Below are positions 1-12,619 of a DNA stretch of 64,000 nucleotides, in pieces. This DNA comes from Manis javanica (lineage: Eukaryota; Chordata; Mammalia; Pholidota; Manidae). Within the stretch, counting starts at the first letter, position 1, and the number at the start of each line of letters is the position of its first letter. A model generated the notes under the pieces. That model had not been told where the DNA came from, ran no database searches, and saw only the letters and a list, made by a program, of their open reading frames with translations. The DNA lies in assembly GCF_040802235.1 (NCBI RefSeq), contig NC_133169.1, positions 44,461,034-44,525,033 of the forward strand. The letters are read 5' to 3'. The position numbers and the translations under genes were made by a program.

Positions 1-2670
1 TCAGGTCATTGTCAGGTTTAGTTGTTTTTGCTGTAGTTTCTTCCTTTATGTGTTTGTGGAATGAGTTTTCTGCCTTGCCTTCCTACTCTGTCATCTTTTT
101 TCCCCAAAACCCATTGCTTCCTCACCTTAATCTCTCTCATTCAGGACAGCTTCTTGTCATGTGCAAGAGCATCAGGATTTTGCAGAAACAGAGTGGACAT
201 CATCCATATGCACTGTGACCTTTATAGATTCCATTGCTGCTGCCTTTGCAGGAAAGTCAGTCAATTTCAGAAGGCAACAGTATTACAAAAGACAACTTTA
301 TATCAGTACATCACAGATTTCTAGGAATTTATCAAGATGGTTTTTAAACACTTGGTCAAATAGGATCATACATCACTTTGTAACAATATTAATTATCTAC
401 TCAAACAAAATGACATCAAGGTTTCCAATGGAAAATAAGAAAGGTTACATACTTGATAGCAAAATTTATCTTTTAATGGGGAATATACAGCTATTTTCTT
501 AGTATTCAAGTACTTGATAAAGAACATGTGAAACTCAGGAAGCATTTTCTTAAGACATAGAGTCTTTGTCTCCCATGCAGATCATATTAAATGCAAAGTA
601 ACTTTGTTTATGCTTTCATATTAAGAGCAGAACAATAGTTTGAGAAAAATTTGTCCTTTTACCAAAGGAAAACTAAATTCTAATCTTGCAGTGTACTTTT
701 GATTCTCAAAACTCATTCTTAAAAAAATTTTGCTCTTAGCCAGCTTCCACACACATTAAGATTATTTTAAACATTCCTTTTCCACAAACCTTTTACCACT
801 TTTTTTGAAATCCTGATTTATTTGATTTTCTTTATTCACAGAATTCTATCCCAATTTATAACAAGCTGGGAGGACAAAATTATTTTCTTTTTCCTCAATA
901 AAAATACATTGCCATCTCTCATACCTTCTTTAACCAAAAGCACATATCTTACTTTTCTTGCATACCTAGATGTTTATCTTATAAAAGTTTCCCTTGTACT
1001 AGACTTTCTAGTAGTTTTAATTACATTTATTAGAATTCTTAATTTTTAGGAACGATCAATTCTAGTGAAAACCTAGTATGCAATTTTAAACTGTCTATTA
1101 TATCAGCATTCTTTAGATTGGCAAATTCATGCATACATTCACAATTTTTAGAAATGTGTTTTTGATAGTACATTTTTTTCAATAAAACATTAAATATGTT
1201 TATTAACAGACCCAAATTCACCTTTAGTTTCTCTGTAATGCAATGACCAAAAGTAGGTAAACTTATGTTCAGCAATTAATACTGCAATATTTTATCTAAT
1301 TTGGAAACAATCTCTTAAATTTAAGATTTCCGGTTATCAGAAAATACCAGGTATAAGGTAGTATACCACAGCACACAATTATTGCCAAAAGTTCACCCAG
1401 ATTTTTTTTATCTTAGTCACATCTGTTTAATTTACTTGATCTTAATAATTATAATTATTCACAAAAAAAACTTCGCAAGGCAAAAAATCAGCCATTTTTC
1501 TTGATAAATTTTGTAACAGAGATGACATGAACTTAGGTAGAATAAGGGTGTATTTAATGTTGATAACTCTAAAGACATGTCTATTTTATTAACAACAAAT
1601 TTAACCTAGCCTTTGTATTTGTCTTTGACAAATAACCTTATAGAATGTGTGGGCTAGATTTCAGGCAAGGGTGCTATTTTCATTTGTTGTTTTAAAAGAC
1701 CTCTTTTTCCATTTTTCAGTTGTGTAGGAATTGGAAGGTGATCTAAATAGTTCCCAGCAAGGTTTCAAAACTTTTGAGATAAATAAGGGTTTGTGGGTTA
1801 GTGAAAATAGGTAGGGTTTGACCTGTTTCTAGAGTTGTATTTATGGTTTGTAAAGACATAAGGTTAGGATAGCTGTTTTCAATTCCTTAAATAATTGGGT
1901 TATAACTTAAATGACATCATAGAATGATCCATTTATTCAACTATATTATTTATGGGTTTTCCCCCTCTGAGTATATAGTTCTTAATTTCTTGCAAGAGAA
2001 TAAGACCTCAAAATAATTTTTATTAGGTCCTAATTATCAGCTTCCAGTCTGGCAACTTTTTAAATATCCTCTTTATAGGCTCTGGTGTCTGTCAGAGTTT
2101 CCTAATGCCTGTTTAAGGGGATAACATAGTGGTTGCAGTTAAGTCTTGGAGTCTTCTGTTTTAGGTACCTCATATCTTTGATTTCTCATTAGGATTTTGC
2201 AATGAAACTTTTAACAGATTTTTTCTGGAATTTTGAATATTTGATTTTCTTAAATGATTTATCCAATTGGAATGTTCCTCATAATGGCCATAGTTATATT
2301 AGGTCATCATCCCCCTTAGGACTGGCAACAATTTGGTAAGACCTTAGCTGCAAATGGAATTTATCCCTTATTTCAATCCAACCATAGGGTCCCCAACCTG
2401 ACAGTTATTAAGCTAAGTTCTCAGGACACAAAACAAGTTTAGTAAGCTTTTGTCAATTTTGCTGTACATTAACAACTTCCAAAACCAGTTTATTGCTAGA
2501 AGCTATATGAAATATTCACAGCACAGAGTGAGTATTCTTGGCTGACTTAGGGCCTCTACAGCTTGCACAGCTTTCCCTGCCTGTGGCAACACCAGGGGGG
2601 AACATAAATATTTCATTTTATTTCATATGTCCACATTGTAAGAGTCCATAAGTGTTCAGCTAAATGGAAA
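1..2670. other. AT-rich intergenic DNA, no gene seen
   Basis: About 2.7 kb of AT-rich sequence. The open frames are short (under 115 codons) and have no recognisable protein features. The stretch around 2,330-2,600 has a texture that might be a very old LTR element, but I could not confirm a family, LTR ends or coding remnants. Confidence 0.6.
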
Positions 2671-2811
2671 ACTTCTGCATGAAGCCTTTCCCTGCTCTCA
2701 ACCAGCAAAAGCACTCAACCTCTGAAACATTACAGCACCCTGTCTATAATCCTCTTACAATCTTTCTGTCACTTATACCTAGTAGTTAGTTATTTCTTTT
2801 TAAGTTTCAGC
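2671..2811 (+). mobile_element. LINE L2 fragment (ancient)
   Basis: The run 'gaagcctttccctgctct' followed by a 'cattacagcaccctgt' block and 'cacttatacctagtag' follows the layout of the mammalian L2 3' end (GAAGCCTTCCCTGACC... TACAGCACCTTGT...). It is strongly diverged, as expected for a relic shared by all mammals. Identified from memory of the consensus; a repeat-library search would settle it. Confidence 0.5.
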
Positions 2812-3246
2812 AAACATTCAAGATAAATGACATATAGGTAAGATGAAAATGATGAGCAGACTTCTTAAAGGGTATATGAATGCTGTCAAAGAAGGAAACT
2901 AAAAACATATAATAAATATTAAATGTCACAAGTAGAGGAATAATATATTTGACTACATGAAGATGTAAAATCCTCTTTAAATTTTAAATGCTATTATAAA
3001 ATAATGGATGAGATCTACACTATGACATGAACATTTTTATGAATATAACTTCAATTGAGGATTTTATAACCACAAATATAAAGATTCAAGAAAATAAAAT
3101 TATTAAATTGCCGACAAAAAGGCCCATTATACTGGGTGTCTGATGAATTTGATGAGCAGAACCCAGTCCCACTGGACAGAACCACAGTGTAGACATTACA
3201 TACACACTCTCCATTCAGACTGATCCATCAGTGTACTTTAAATGAC
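2812..3246. other. AT-rich intergenic DNA
   Basis: No gene or repeat recognised between the two L2 pieces. Confidence 0.5.
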
Positions 3247-3380
3247 AACAAAGTCTCCCCTTATTCCTCACCTGCCTGCCTTGCTTTATTCTGTTTTCAT
3301 TATATATATCAGGATCTGACATGATAATTTGTCTTCCATATATATTGTTGTTGCTCCATGAGAAGGGGGTTCCCTACTCC
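3247..3380 (+). mobile_element. LINE L2 3'-end fragment (ancient)
   Basis: A 'cctgccttgctttattctg' block, a 'tcaggatctgacatgata' block, then 'ttgttgctccatgagaag' match the terminal part of L2 (…TTATCACCATCTGACATTATA… CTCCATGAGGGCAGGG). Divergence is high. Together with the piece at 2,671 it may be one broken L2 copy. Confidence 0.5.
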
Positions 3381-3411
3381 AGACAAATACACTATGAATT
3401 CGGTAAGACTG

Positions 3412-3425
3412 AATAAAGACAAGAG
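3412..3425 (+). repeat. Target-site duplication, left of L1-A
   Basis: AATAAAGACAAGAG directly precedes the L1-A 5' end and recurs at 9,714-9,727 directly after its A-rich tail. A 14-bp perfect direct repeat is typical of target-primed reverse transcription and fixes the element boundaries. Confidence 0.85.
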
Positions 3426-4411
3426 CGTCTGGAGATTAAAGAGCGGTGGGAGAGGAGAGACAGAGGCTTCCTCTTAAAACTGCATATAATATGAAAATAT
3501 AATTAATACAACTGATCCTGAAACAGCAACATGAAAGAGGACTGCACCAGACTGCATACACCTGGAGAAAAGAACAGATCTCGTGGGGCAGGGTAACATA
3601 CCAAAGCTGTGGCCTGGCAGGACCCAAGCCCTTCCCCCACCCCAGCTCACCAGAGGGAGAAAGAGAAATGGAGTAGGGAGGGAATGGAGGCCTGGGACTG
3701 CTGAATATCTAGCTCCAGAGATATGCTATGGGAGCCCAAACCTACATTTCAAGGTGCTTTAACGATACTCTCATAACTAGGGTTTGGAAAGCTAAGACAG
3801 GCAGAATTCCTGGAAAGACTGAGATTCGAGCTACTTGTGGAAAGCAGGGATCCATATCCAGCTTTTCTGGGACAAAAGAAAGGTAGGCAGTTTGAGAGAC
3901 TTCCTACCAAGTAAGCCCTTAGCAAGAGGGCTGCTAAAGTGGCAAGGATTGCACAGAGCTTACTGCTCAGGAGAAAGGACAGGTAGACAAAATTGTCCAG
4001 GTGCACTCTACCCAGCAGGTTGGGAGCTTTCACAATTTCCAAGTGCTCCAGCTTCCTGGCAGGCTACAGAGCTCCAAGGGCCTCCTCCATGATATGCAGC
4101 CTACTACACCTTTCTCCCGGCCAGCTGCACCTGGCTCACAAACTGGCAAACCCTATCCTGGCATTAGACCAGTGACAGAGAAGATCTGTCTACAGCAACA
4201 ACTACAGAGGCAAAGCATAGAGACTTATACCTGAGTACTTGGCCCACTAGTTCAGGCAGTCATGACAGGCATAGTGGCTAGGAAGTAGGAAACAGCTCTT
4301 TCCTTCCCCCAGGCACCAATCCCACTCCCCTGTGACCCCCAACATCCCTTCAGGGACTGAGAAGCTCCAGAGAGTAGAGCTTCTGGGAACTCAAGGGTGC
4401 CATATACAGAT
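3426..4411 (+). promoter_or_regulatory. L1-A 5' UTR (non-tandem type)
   Basis: About 1 kb of relatively GC-rich, mostly non-repetitive leader upstream of ORF1. Its first bases (GTGGGAGAGGAGAGACAGAG at 3,447) correspond to the 5' end of the antisense element L1-C near 45,540, so these two elements share one promoter type. It is unlike the tandem-monomer leader of L1-D at the window end. L1 5' UTRs carry an internal RNA polymerase II promoter; activity here is unknown and probably lost. Confidence 0.75.
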
Positions 4412-5285
4412 ATGAAATGCCAAAGGAACCTGGTTCAGAGTGAAAATATTAATACAACTCCTGAGAAAGATGATATGGACCTCATGATACTCCCTGAAAG
4501 GGAATTCAAAATAAAAATAATTAACATGTTAATGGAGGTACAGAGAGATATTCAAGAACTCAGGAATGAATTCCAATTGTAGACCCAATCTTTGAAGAGC
4601 ACAATGGAGGGTATTAAAAGCAGATTGGATACAGTGGAGGAGATGATAAATGAAGTAGAACTGGAGAAGAGGAATACAAAGAAGCTGAGGCACAGAGAGA
4701 AACAAGGGTCTCTAAGAATGGAAGAATATTGAGAGAAGTGTGTGACCAAACCAAACAGATCAATATCCACATTATAGGGGTACCAGAAGAAGAAGAGAGA
4801 GAGAAAGGGATAGAAAGTGTCTTTGAGGAGGTAATTGTTGAAAACTTCCCCAATCTGGGGAAGGAGATAGTCTCTTAGGCCATGGAGATCCACAGATTTC
4901 CCAACACAAGGGACCCAAGGAGGACAACACCAAGACATATAGTAATTCAAATGGCAAAGAACAAGGATAAGGACAGACTGTTAAAAGCAGTCAGAGAGAG
5001 AAATAAGATCACATACAAAGGAAAGTCTATCAGACTAACATCAGATTTCTCAACAGAAACATTACAGGCCAGAAGGGAGTGGCATCATGTATTTAATGCA
5101 ATGAAGCACAAGGGCCACTTTATCCAGCAAGATTATCATTTAAATTTGAAGGAGGGATTAAACAATTTCCACATAAGCAAAAGTTGAGAGAATTTGCCTC
5201 CCACAAACCATCTCTACAGTCTATTTTGGAGGGACTGCTATGGATGGAAGTGTTCCTAAGGTTTAATAACTGTCACCAAAGGTAA
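4412..5285 (+). pseudogene. L1-A ORF1p pseudogene (RNA-binding chaperone)
   Basis: L1 ORF1p is a trimeric coiled-coil RNA-binding protein that coats L1 RNA in cytoplasmic particles. The start chosen is the ATG at 4,412 (MKCQR...), which matches the start in L1-C. The N-terminal and early coiled-coil part (PEREFKIKIINMLMEVQRDI...) runs to a TAG at 4,580. The RRM region is split by frameshifts around 4,700-4,880. The C-terminal domain is readable at 4,882-5,187 (MEIHRFPNTRDPRRTTPRH..., then LTSDFSTETLQARREWH). There is a TAG just before MEIHRF at 4,876. With multiple breaks it cannot make a full protein. Confidence 0.88.
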
Positions 5286-5553
5286 TAAAACCACAGTAAA
5301 GAATGTAGAACAGATAATTACCAAGCAAATGCCAAACGAAATTAACTATCCCCAAAGTCAATCAAGGAATAGACAAAGAGTACAGATATGATACCTAACA
5401 TATAAAGAATGGAGGAAAAAGAAAAAGGAGGAGAAAAAGAAAAGAACCTTTAGATTTGTGTTTGTAATAGCATATTAAGTGACTTAAGTTAGACTCTTAG
5501 ATAGTAAGGAAGTTAACCATGAACCTTTGGTAACCATAAATGTAAAGCCTGCA

Positions 5554-8500
5554 ATGGCAGTAAGTACATCCCTATGTATAATCACCCTAAATGTAAATGG
5601 ACTGACTGCACCAATCAAAACACACAGAGTTGCTGAATGGTTAAAAAAACAGGACCCATCTATATGCTGCCTACAGAGACTCACTTGAAACCCAAAGACA
5701 TACACAGACTAAAAGTGAAGTTATGGAAAAAGATATTTCATGCAACAAATAGGGTGAAAAAAGCAGGAGTTGCAGTACTTCTATCAGACAAAATAGACTT
5801 CAAAACAAAGAAAGTCACAAGAGACAAAGAAGGACATTAGATAATGATAAAGGGGGCAGTCCAACAAGAGGATATAACCATTATAAATATCTATGCTTCC
5901 ATATATGTGAAACAAATACTAACTGAATTAAAAGGAGAAATATAATGCAATGCATTCATTCTAGGAGACTTCAACACTCCACATACTCTGAAGGACAGAT
6001 CAACCAGACAGAAGATAAGTAAGGAGACACAGTCACTGAACAACACAATAGAACAGATGGACCCAACAGACATATACAGAACTCTACACCCAAAAGAAGC
6101 AGAATACACATTCTTCCCAAGTGCACATGGAACATTTTCAATAATAGATCATATACTAGGCCACAAAAAGAGCCTCAATATATTCAAAAAGATTAAAATT
6201 GTACCAACCAGTTTCTCGGACCACAAAAGTATGAAACTAGAAATAAATTACACAAAGAAAATGAAAAATCCACACAAACATATGGAGTCTTCACAACATG
6301 CTCCTAAATAACCAATGGATAATTGACCAAATAAAAACAGAGAACAAGCAATATATGGAGACAAATAACAATAATAAATCAACACCACAAAATGTGTGGA
6401 AAGCAGTCAAGGAACATTGCAATACAAGCCTACCTCAAGAAAGAAGAACAGTCCCATATGAGCAGTCTAAACTCACAATTAATGAAACTATAAAAAAGAA
6501 GAACAAATGAGGCCCAAAGTCTGTAGAAGGAGGGACATAATAAAGATTAGAGCAGAAATAAATAAAATTGAAAAGAATAAAACAATAGAAAGAATCAATG
6601 AAAGCAAGAGCTGGTTCTCTGAGAAAATAAACAAAATAGATAAAGCCCTAGCCAGACTTGTCAAGGAAAAAAAACAGTCTACACACATAAACAGAATCAG
6701 AAATGAGAAAGGAAAAATCTCTACAGACACCACAGACATACAAAGAATTATTAGAGAATTCTATGAAAAAGTATATGCTAACAAATTATATAACCTAGAA
6801 GAAATGGACAATTTTCTAGAAAAATACAACCTTCCAAAGCTTACCAAGGAAGAAACAGAAAATCTGAACAGACCATATACCAGCAGTGAAATTGAACTCG
6901 TAATCAAAAATCTACCTAAGAACAAAATCCCTGGACCAGATGGCTTCACCGCTGAATTTTATCAAACATTTAGTGAAGACCTAATACCCATCCTACTTAA
7001 AGGATTCCAAAGAGTAGAAGAAGAGGGAATACTTTCAAACTCATTCTATGAGGCCAGCATCACTCTAATACTAAAACCAGGTAAAGATACCACAAAAAAA
7101 GAAAATTACAGACCAATATCCCTGATGAACATAGGTGCAAAGTACTCAACAAAATATTAGAAAACTGAATTCAAAAAATACATCAAAAAGATCATCCATT
7201 ATGATCAAGTAGGATTTATTCCAGGGATGTAAGGATGGTACAATATTCAAAAATCCATCAACATTATCCACCACATCAACTAAAAGAAGGATAAAAACCT
7301 CATGATCATCTCCATAGATGCTGAAAAAGCATTTCACAATATTCAACATCCATTCATGATAAAAACTCTCAACAAAATGGGTATAGAGGGCAAGTACCTC
7401 AACATAATAAAGTCCATTTATGAAAAACCCACAGCCAACATCATACTGAACAGTGAGACACTGAAAGCTTTTCTTTAAGATTGGGAACAAGACAAAGATG
7501 CCCACTGTCCCCACTTCTATTCAACACAGTACTGGAGGTCCTAGCCACAGCTATCAGACAACACAAAGAAATAAAAGGCATCCAAATTGGCAAGGAAGAA
7601 GTTAAACTGACCCTGTTTGCAGATGACATGATATTGTATATGAAAAACCCTAAAGAATCCCCTCCAAATCTACTATATTTAATATCTGAATTCAGCAAAG
7701 TTGCAGGATACAAAATTAATACACAGAAATCTGTGGCATTCCTATACACTAATGATGAACTAGCAGAGAAAGAAATCAGGAAAATACTTCCATTCACAAC
7801 TGCATCAAAAAGAATAAAATACCTAGGAATAAACCTAACCAAGGAAGCAAAAGACCTATACTCTGAAAACTACAAGACATTCATGAGAGAAACTAAAGAA
7901 GACACCAATAAATGGCAACACATCCCGACATCCCATGCTCATGGATCAGAAGAATTAATATTGTCAAAATGGCCATCCTGCCTAAAGCAATCTATAGGTT
8001 CGATGCAATTCCTATCATAATACCAACAGCATTCTTCAACAAACTAGAGAAAATCGTCCTAAAATTCATATGGAACCACAAAAGACCTCAAATAGCCAAA
8101 GCAATCCTAAGAAGAAATAATAGAGTTCGGGACATTATGCTCCCCAACTTCAAGATCTACTACAAAGCCACAGTAATCAGGACAATTTGGTACTGGCACA
8201 AGAACAGACCCACAGACCAATGGAACAGAGTAGTGAGCTCTGATACAAACCCAACCATATATGGTGAGCTAATATATGATAAAGGAACCATGGATATAAA
8301 ATGGGGAAATGAAAGCCTCTTTAACAGCTGGTGTTTGCAAAACTGACAGCTGCAGGCAAGAGAATGAAACTGGATTATTGTTTAACCCCATACAAAAAAG
8401 TGAACTCAAAATGGATTAAAGACTTGAAAGTAAGTCATGAAATCATAAAACTGTTAGAAGATAACATAGGCAAACATCTCCTGAATATAAGCATGAGCAA

Positions 8501-9350
8501 CTTCTTCCTGAACACATCTTCTCAATCAAACAAGGGAAACAAAAGCAAAAATGAACTCATGGGACTACATCAAACTAAAAAGTTTCTATACAGCAAAGGA
8601 CATCATGAGCAGAACAAAAAAGCATCCTACAGTATGGGAGAATATATTTGTAAATGACATTTCCAACAAGGGGTTAACATCCAAATTATAGAAAGAACTT
8701 ACATGCCTCAACAGTCTAAAAGCAAATAACCCGATTAACAAATGGGCAGAGAATATGAAGAGATAGTCCTCCAATGGAGAAATTCAGATGGCCAACAGAC
8801 ACATGAAAAGATGCTCCACATCACTAATCATCAAGGAAATGCAAATTAAAACCACAATGAGATATCACCTCACACCAGTAAGGAAGGCCAGCATCAAAAA
8901 GACTAAGAACAACAAATGTTGGCAAGGATGTGGAGAAAGGGGAACACTCCTACACTGTTGGTGGGAATGTAAGCTAGTTTAAACATTGTGGAAAGTAATA
9001 TGGAGGTTCCTCAAAAAACTGAAAATAGACATACCATTTGACCCAGGAATCCCACTCCTAAGAATTTACCCAAAGAATACAACTTCTCAGATTCAGAAAG
9101 ACATATGCACCCCTATGTTTATTGCAGCACTTTTTACAAAAGCCAAGATACGGAAGCAACCTAAGTGTCCATCCGTAGATGAATGGATAAAGAAGATGTG
9201 GTACATATACACAATAGAATACTACTCAGTCATAAGAAAGAAACAAATCCTACCATTTGCAACAACATGGATGGAACTGGAGGACTCAGTGAAATAAGCC
9301 AGAGGGAGAAAGACAAATGCCAAATGATTGCCCTCATTTGTGGAGTATAA
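5554..9350 (+). pseudogene. L1-A ORF2p pseudogene (endonuclease-reverse transcriptase)
   Basis: ORF2p nicks target DNA and reverse-transcribes L1 RNA. Start ATG at 5,554 opens the APE-like endonuclease with the TLNVNGL motif. One base is missing at the QETHL motif (5,671-5,680), shifting the frame at the catalytic glutamate. The later endonuclease block (THGTFSIIDHILGHKKS-like) is near 6,120-6,180. RT motifs follow: [12 protein letters not shown] (about 6,930), a PRISLMN-like block (about 7,110), CPLSPLLFN (about 7,500) and the catalytic FADDMILY (about 7,612-7,638). The C-terminal zinc-knuckle-like CX3CX7HX4C lies at about 8,916-8,970. It is broken into at least eight frame fragments, so it is non-functional. 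Confidence 0.92.
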
Positions 9351-9427
9351 CAAGGAAGCAAAACTGAGGGAACAAAATGGCAGCAGACTCACAGACTCCA
9401 AGAATAAACTAGTGGTTACCAAAGACT

Positions 9428-9465
9428 GGGGTGTGGGAGGGTGGGCGGTGAGGGAGGGAGAAGGG
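9428..9465 (+). other. G-quadruplex-capable tract in L1-A 3' UTR
   Basis: Successive G-runs (GGGG, GGG, GGG, GGG, GGG, GGG) with one- to six-base gaps satisfy the canonical G4 pattern. A polypurine G-rich tract in the 3' UTR is a standing feature of mammalian L1s. Confidence 0.65.
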
Positions 9466-9713
9466 CATTGCGGAGTATTATGTTTAGTACACATGGTGTG
9501 GGGTGTCACAGAGAGAACAGTGCAGCACAAAGAAGCCACACAGTGGATCCTTGGCATCTTACTGCACTGATGGACGGTGACTGCATTGGGGTGTGTGTGG
9601 GGACTTGATAATATGGTATATGTAGTAACCACATTGTTTTTTCACATGAAACCTTCATAAGAGTGTATATCAATCATACCTTAATAAAATATTAAAAAAT
9701 AAAAAATAAAATA

Positions 9714-9727
9714 AATAAAGACAAGAG
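9714..9727 (+). repeat. Target-site duplication, right of L1-A
   Basis: AATAAAGACAAGAG, identical to 3,412-3,425. A version with one substitution (AATAAAGACCAGAG) follows L1-B at 22,519-22,532, confirming that L1-B is a copy of the same insertion. Confidence 0.85.
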
Positions 9728-10250
9728 TAAGTGAGGTGGGGTGGGTGGGGACCTTAAAAGGTGTTCATACCACGTTTATTCTCCCTGCGTTCTCCCAGGT
9801 CCGTGCAGGCAGCTGGCTCCGATGCTGCCCCTCCCGCTGCCCAGCACGGGCCCAGGCCCCTCCCTCCCCAGCCCCAGGGCTGTGCAGCTCCTCTCTCAGC
9901 CCCTGTGATCTCCACTGTTCCTTCCCACTGCTCCAGTCCCACTGCTCCCTCCCGCTGGTGGCTCGGGCTCCCAGCTGCTTCTTCTCAGCAGCATGAAGGC
10001 TCTGCAGCTTCCTGCACCAGCCCCTGTTCTCCCAGCTTTGCCACCCCTAACACCTGGAGGAACTCTGTGGGCAGGTCTTTATGGTGGACACCGGCCAATT
10101 ACGTGCTGGCAGCTGAGGAGAGGAGAGAGTGGGTGTTTCCCTCCCCCCTTCCCTTTGCTGATCCTCCCTTGACGGACAAGCAAGCAGCCAGTAAACATCC
10201 TGTCAGTCTCATAGATGCGCAAAACAGGCTCCTTAGGTACGCAATGGGTG
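9728..10250. other. GC-rich unclassified block, unit 1
   Basis: A sharp rise in GC directly after L1-A: C-rich on this strand, with repeated CCCACTGCTCC-type motifs around 9,920-9,955. Frames over 150 codons are open on the + strand of both duplicate copies, but their protein sequence is P/S/A-rich low complexity and does not agree between copies once indels intervene. It may be part of an LTR or an old CpG-depleted regulatory region. I recognise no family. Confidence 0.5.
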
Positions 10251-11520
10251 ATAGTAAAGCCATAATTTCTATTTTCTCTATAATTTTTTTTTCCTGTGCT
10301 AAGAAGGCAAATTTTATTTTATTCTCTGCTTTCCCCTAGCATAACACTATGTCTGACATGTAGTACAAATATATTAATATCCATTAGATGAATACATAAA
10401 TAAGAGAGAGAAAATGATAGTGAGAAAGTAAATTAGTGAAACTCCTTGGGGAAAAATTCAGCAATATCTCATAAAACTAATGTAGTTATTATCCTGTAAT
10501 TTAAGACCTCAAGGAGATTAAGTAAGGGTGTACATTGAAATACAATATAAACACTGTTTTAAACCATGGAAAATAGGAAAGAGACAAATATTTACTATGA
10601 GAAAATGGATACATAAACAAACAATATTAATATCAATTTATTGGGAATTTTAAAAAATTAACTGTAAGGAAAAAGATATGTTATAAATGATCAGTGTGAT
10701 AACATGCACCAGAAAAATACTGTTAACTATTGAATTTGGGCACATATGCCTTCAATAAAAATACAAAAATTTGATAGGCAAAATACACAGTAGTATTAGA
10801 GAAATGCTCTCTTAAAACACTGAGAAGAGAAGATTACAGGGAGACACAGACATGGCTTCACTATACCTATATGTTTATGACTTGAAATAAATATTCCAAA
10901 AAATAATTTTTTAGAGTTCCATTTGAGCACATAGCCATTGTATTTTAGCATATGGTATTGTATTTGTCTATAACTATGACAGATTATATAACAGAATTTA
11001 CAGAGATTCTAAATTTGTTTTTTGCTTTATTGAATCAAAGGCTTAATTATGGGTGGTTTTCAAATTTTAAATTTACATTAACCCAAATTTCAAATTTTTA
11101 GTACATGGTATTTTTCACATTGTATATAATTCCATGTTCTTTTGGCATGAAATTTCCTACTTGACTATTTCTACTGAGGAAACTATTTTCAGCTTATAAG
11201 GTAAATTTCAACCTTTCAATAACTATACACACAACTTATTAATGGATTTATAACAAAAAATAAAAATTGTGACAACATAAAGTGGCAGGAGAAGAACTGA
11301 CAGCATAGAGTTACTGTATGTAATTAAACAAGTTGCTATTGACTTAAAATAGAACAATAAGGTGTCTTAGTGAGCCTCATAGAGTCACACGCAAATGAAC
11401 CTTAAAGAAGATGCACAGAGAGAATGGGATAGGAATCAGAGTATTAGTGTGTAAAATCAATTAAACACAAAGGAACATAGCAAAGGAAAAGAGGAGAAAG
11501 AGAACTACAAAGAGACAGAA
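10251..11520. other. AT-rich unique DNA, unit 1
   Basis: No gene. It contains the 473-bp stretch 10,349-10,821 that is absent from the unit 2 equivalent. The rest aligns to 23,080-23,880. Confidence 0.7.
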
Positions 11521-11524
11521 AGCA

Positions 11525-12600
11525 ATGTGGGAATCCCACCAGCAAGCTGGCAGAATAGTTCCAGCATTTGTCACCCACAGAAAAAGCAGTATGAGATAAA
11601 CCCACAGGAGAAACTGCCTTCACAAGAGCTCCTTAACTGAGACCTGCACACTAGTGACCAGAGAGCTCTAGGCCCACAGCTCCCCTGTGGGGGAATGAGT
11701 GTGAAGTTTGTGTGTGACTATACTGTGGAATGTGGGCCAGGACCCAGCACCTGCAGGTCCCTGGATGGACCCACCCACTTGCAGACTCAAGAACCAGGCA
11801 CTGGCCCCATCTGTCTACAGATTCCGGCAAAAGACGTTCCCTTCCACGGTACCAGACGCTGGGCACACCTGCTCATAGGCCCTGGCGACCGCCCCACCCT
11901 GGGCCCCCTGGCCAACTCATGCAGAGTATCTGGCAGAGCTGAAGGCACAGCTTTTCCTTCCCTAAGCCAATGTGGTAAGACTGAAAGAGGCCGCTGCCTC
12001 TTCAAATACACAGACACCACAGCAAGGCCGCAGGGATCACAGAGAATCAGGGAAACACGACACCACAAAAGGAACAATAACAACAACATACAGAATCTGA
12101 TGCTAAAGAAAATGAGATCTAAAAACCACCTAGGAATAATTCAAAATAACTATGTTTTAGAATATCTTACAGTGAGCTGCAACACGGAAAGACGACAAAA
12201 TCAGAGAAACACTACATGAACAAAATAAATAGTTCAACAGCACGTGAAAAGAGTCAAAAGGCCCAAAAATAAATTCCTGGATGAAGAGCATGGTGGCTGA
12301 ACTAAAAGATTCAGCACACATCTTCAATGGTGGAATATCAAGAATAAGAAAAAAAAAAGCAGTGATTTCAAAAGAAAAAACATTCATAAAATGTTATAAA
12401 TGAAGGATGCCAGTGGGACTTACGTGACAGCATCAAATGAATGAATACATGCACTGTGAGAGTCCAGGAAAAGAGAAAGGTAAAGCTCAAAGAAATAGTG
12501 GCTGAGAACTTCCCATATATAAATGTGTATCCAAAGTCATGAATTCTCCCTAAAAACCAAATAAGTCGAAACAAAAGAACTCTGCACCAAAGGTCTTAGA
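11525..12600 (+). mobile_element. Old L1 5' UTR/ORF1 relic, unit 1
   Basis: The first half is a GC-richer leader (ACTGGCCCCATCTG... to about 12,000). The second half reads like decayed L1 ORF1 with late-ORF1 phrases (GTGGCTGAGAACTTCCCA..., then AAACCAAATAAGTCGAAAC near 12,555). Matches are weak, as for an ancient L1M-type element. The copy in unit 2 is at 23,882-24,965. Confidence 0.5.
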
Positions 12601-12619
12601 GTTTTCGGTCTACTTAAAA

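Larger units (their letters stand above)
3426..9713 (+). mobile_element. L1-A: full-length LINE-1, mutated, 6.3 kb
   Basis: A complete L1: 5' UTR (3,426-4,411), ORF1 (4,412-5,285), short inter-ORF spacer, ORF2 (5,554-9,350), 3' UTR with a G-rich tract, AATAAA and an A-rich tail, all inside a 14-bp target-site duplication. Both reading frames are broken by several frameshifts and stops, so this is a dead copy. It was present before the segmental duplication: the duplication boundary cuts it at about 5,380, and the copy at 18,660-22,518 retains only the portion downstream of that cut. It differs from the duplicate by a roughly 18-bp loss at about 5,901 and a 10-bp loss near the ORF2 C-terminus at about 9,283. 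Confidence 0.93.
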
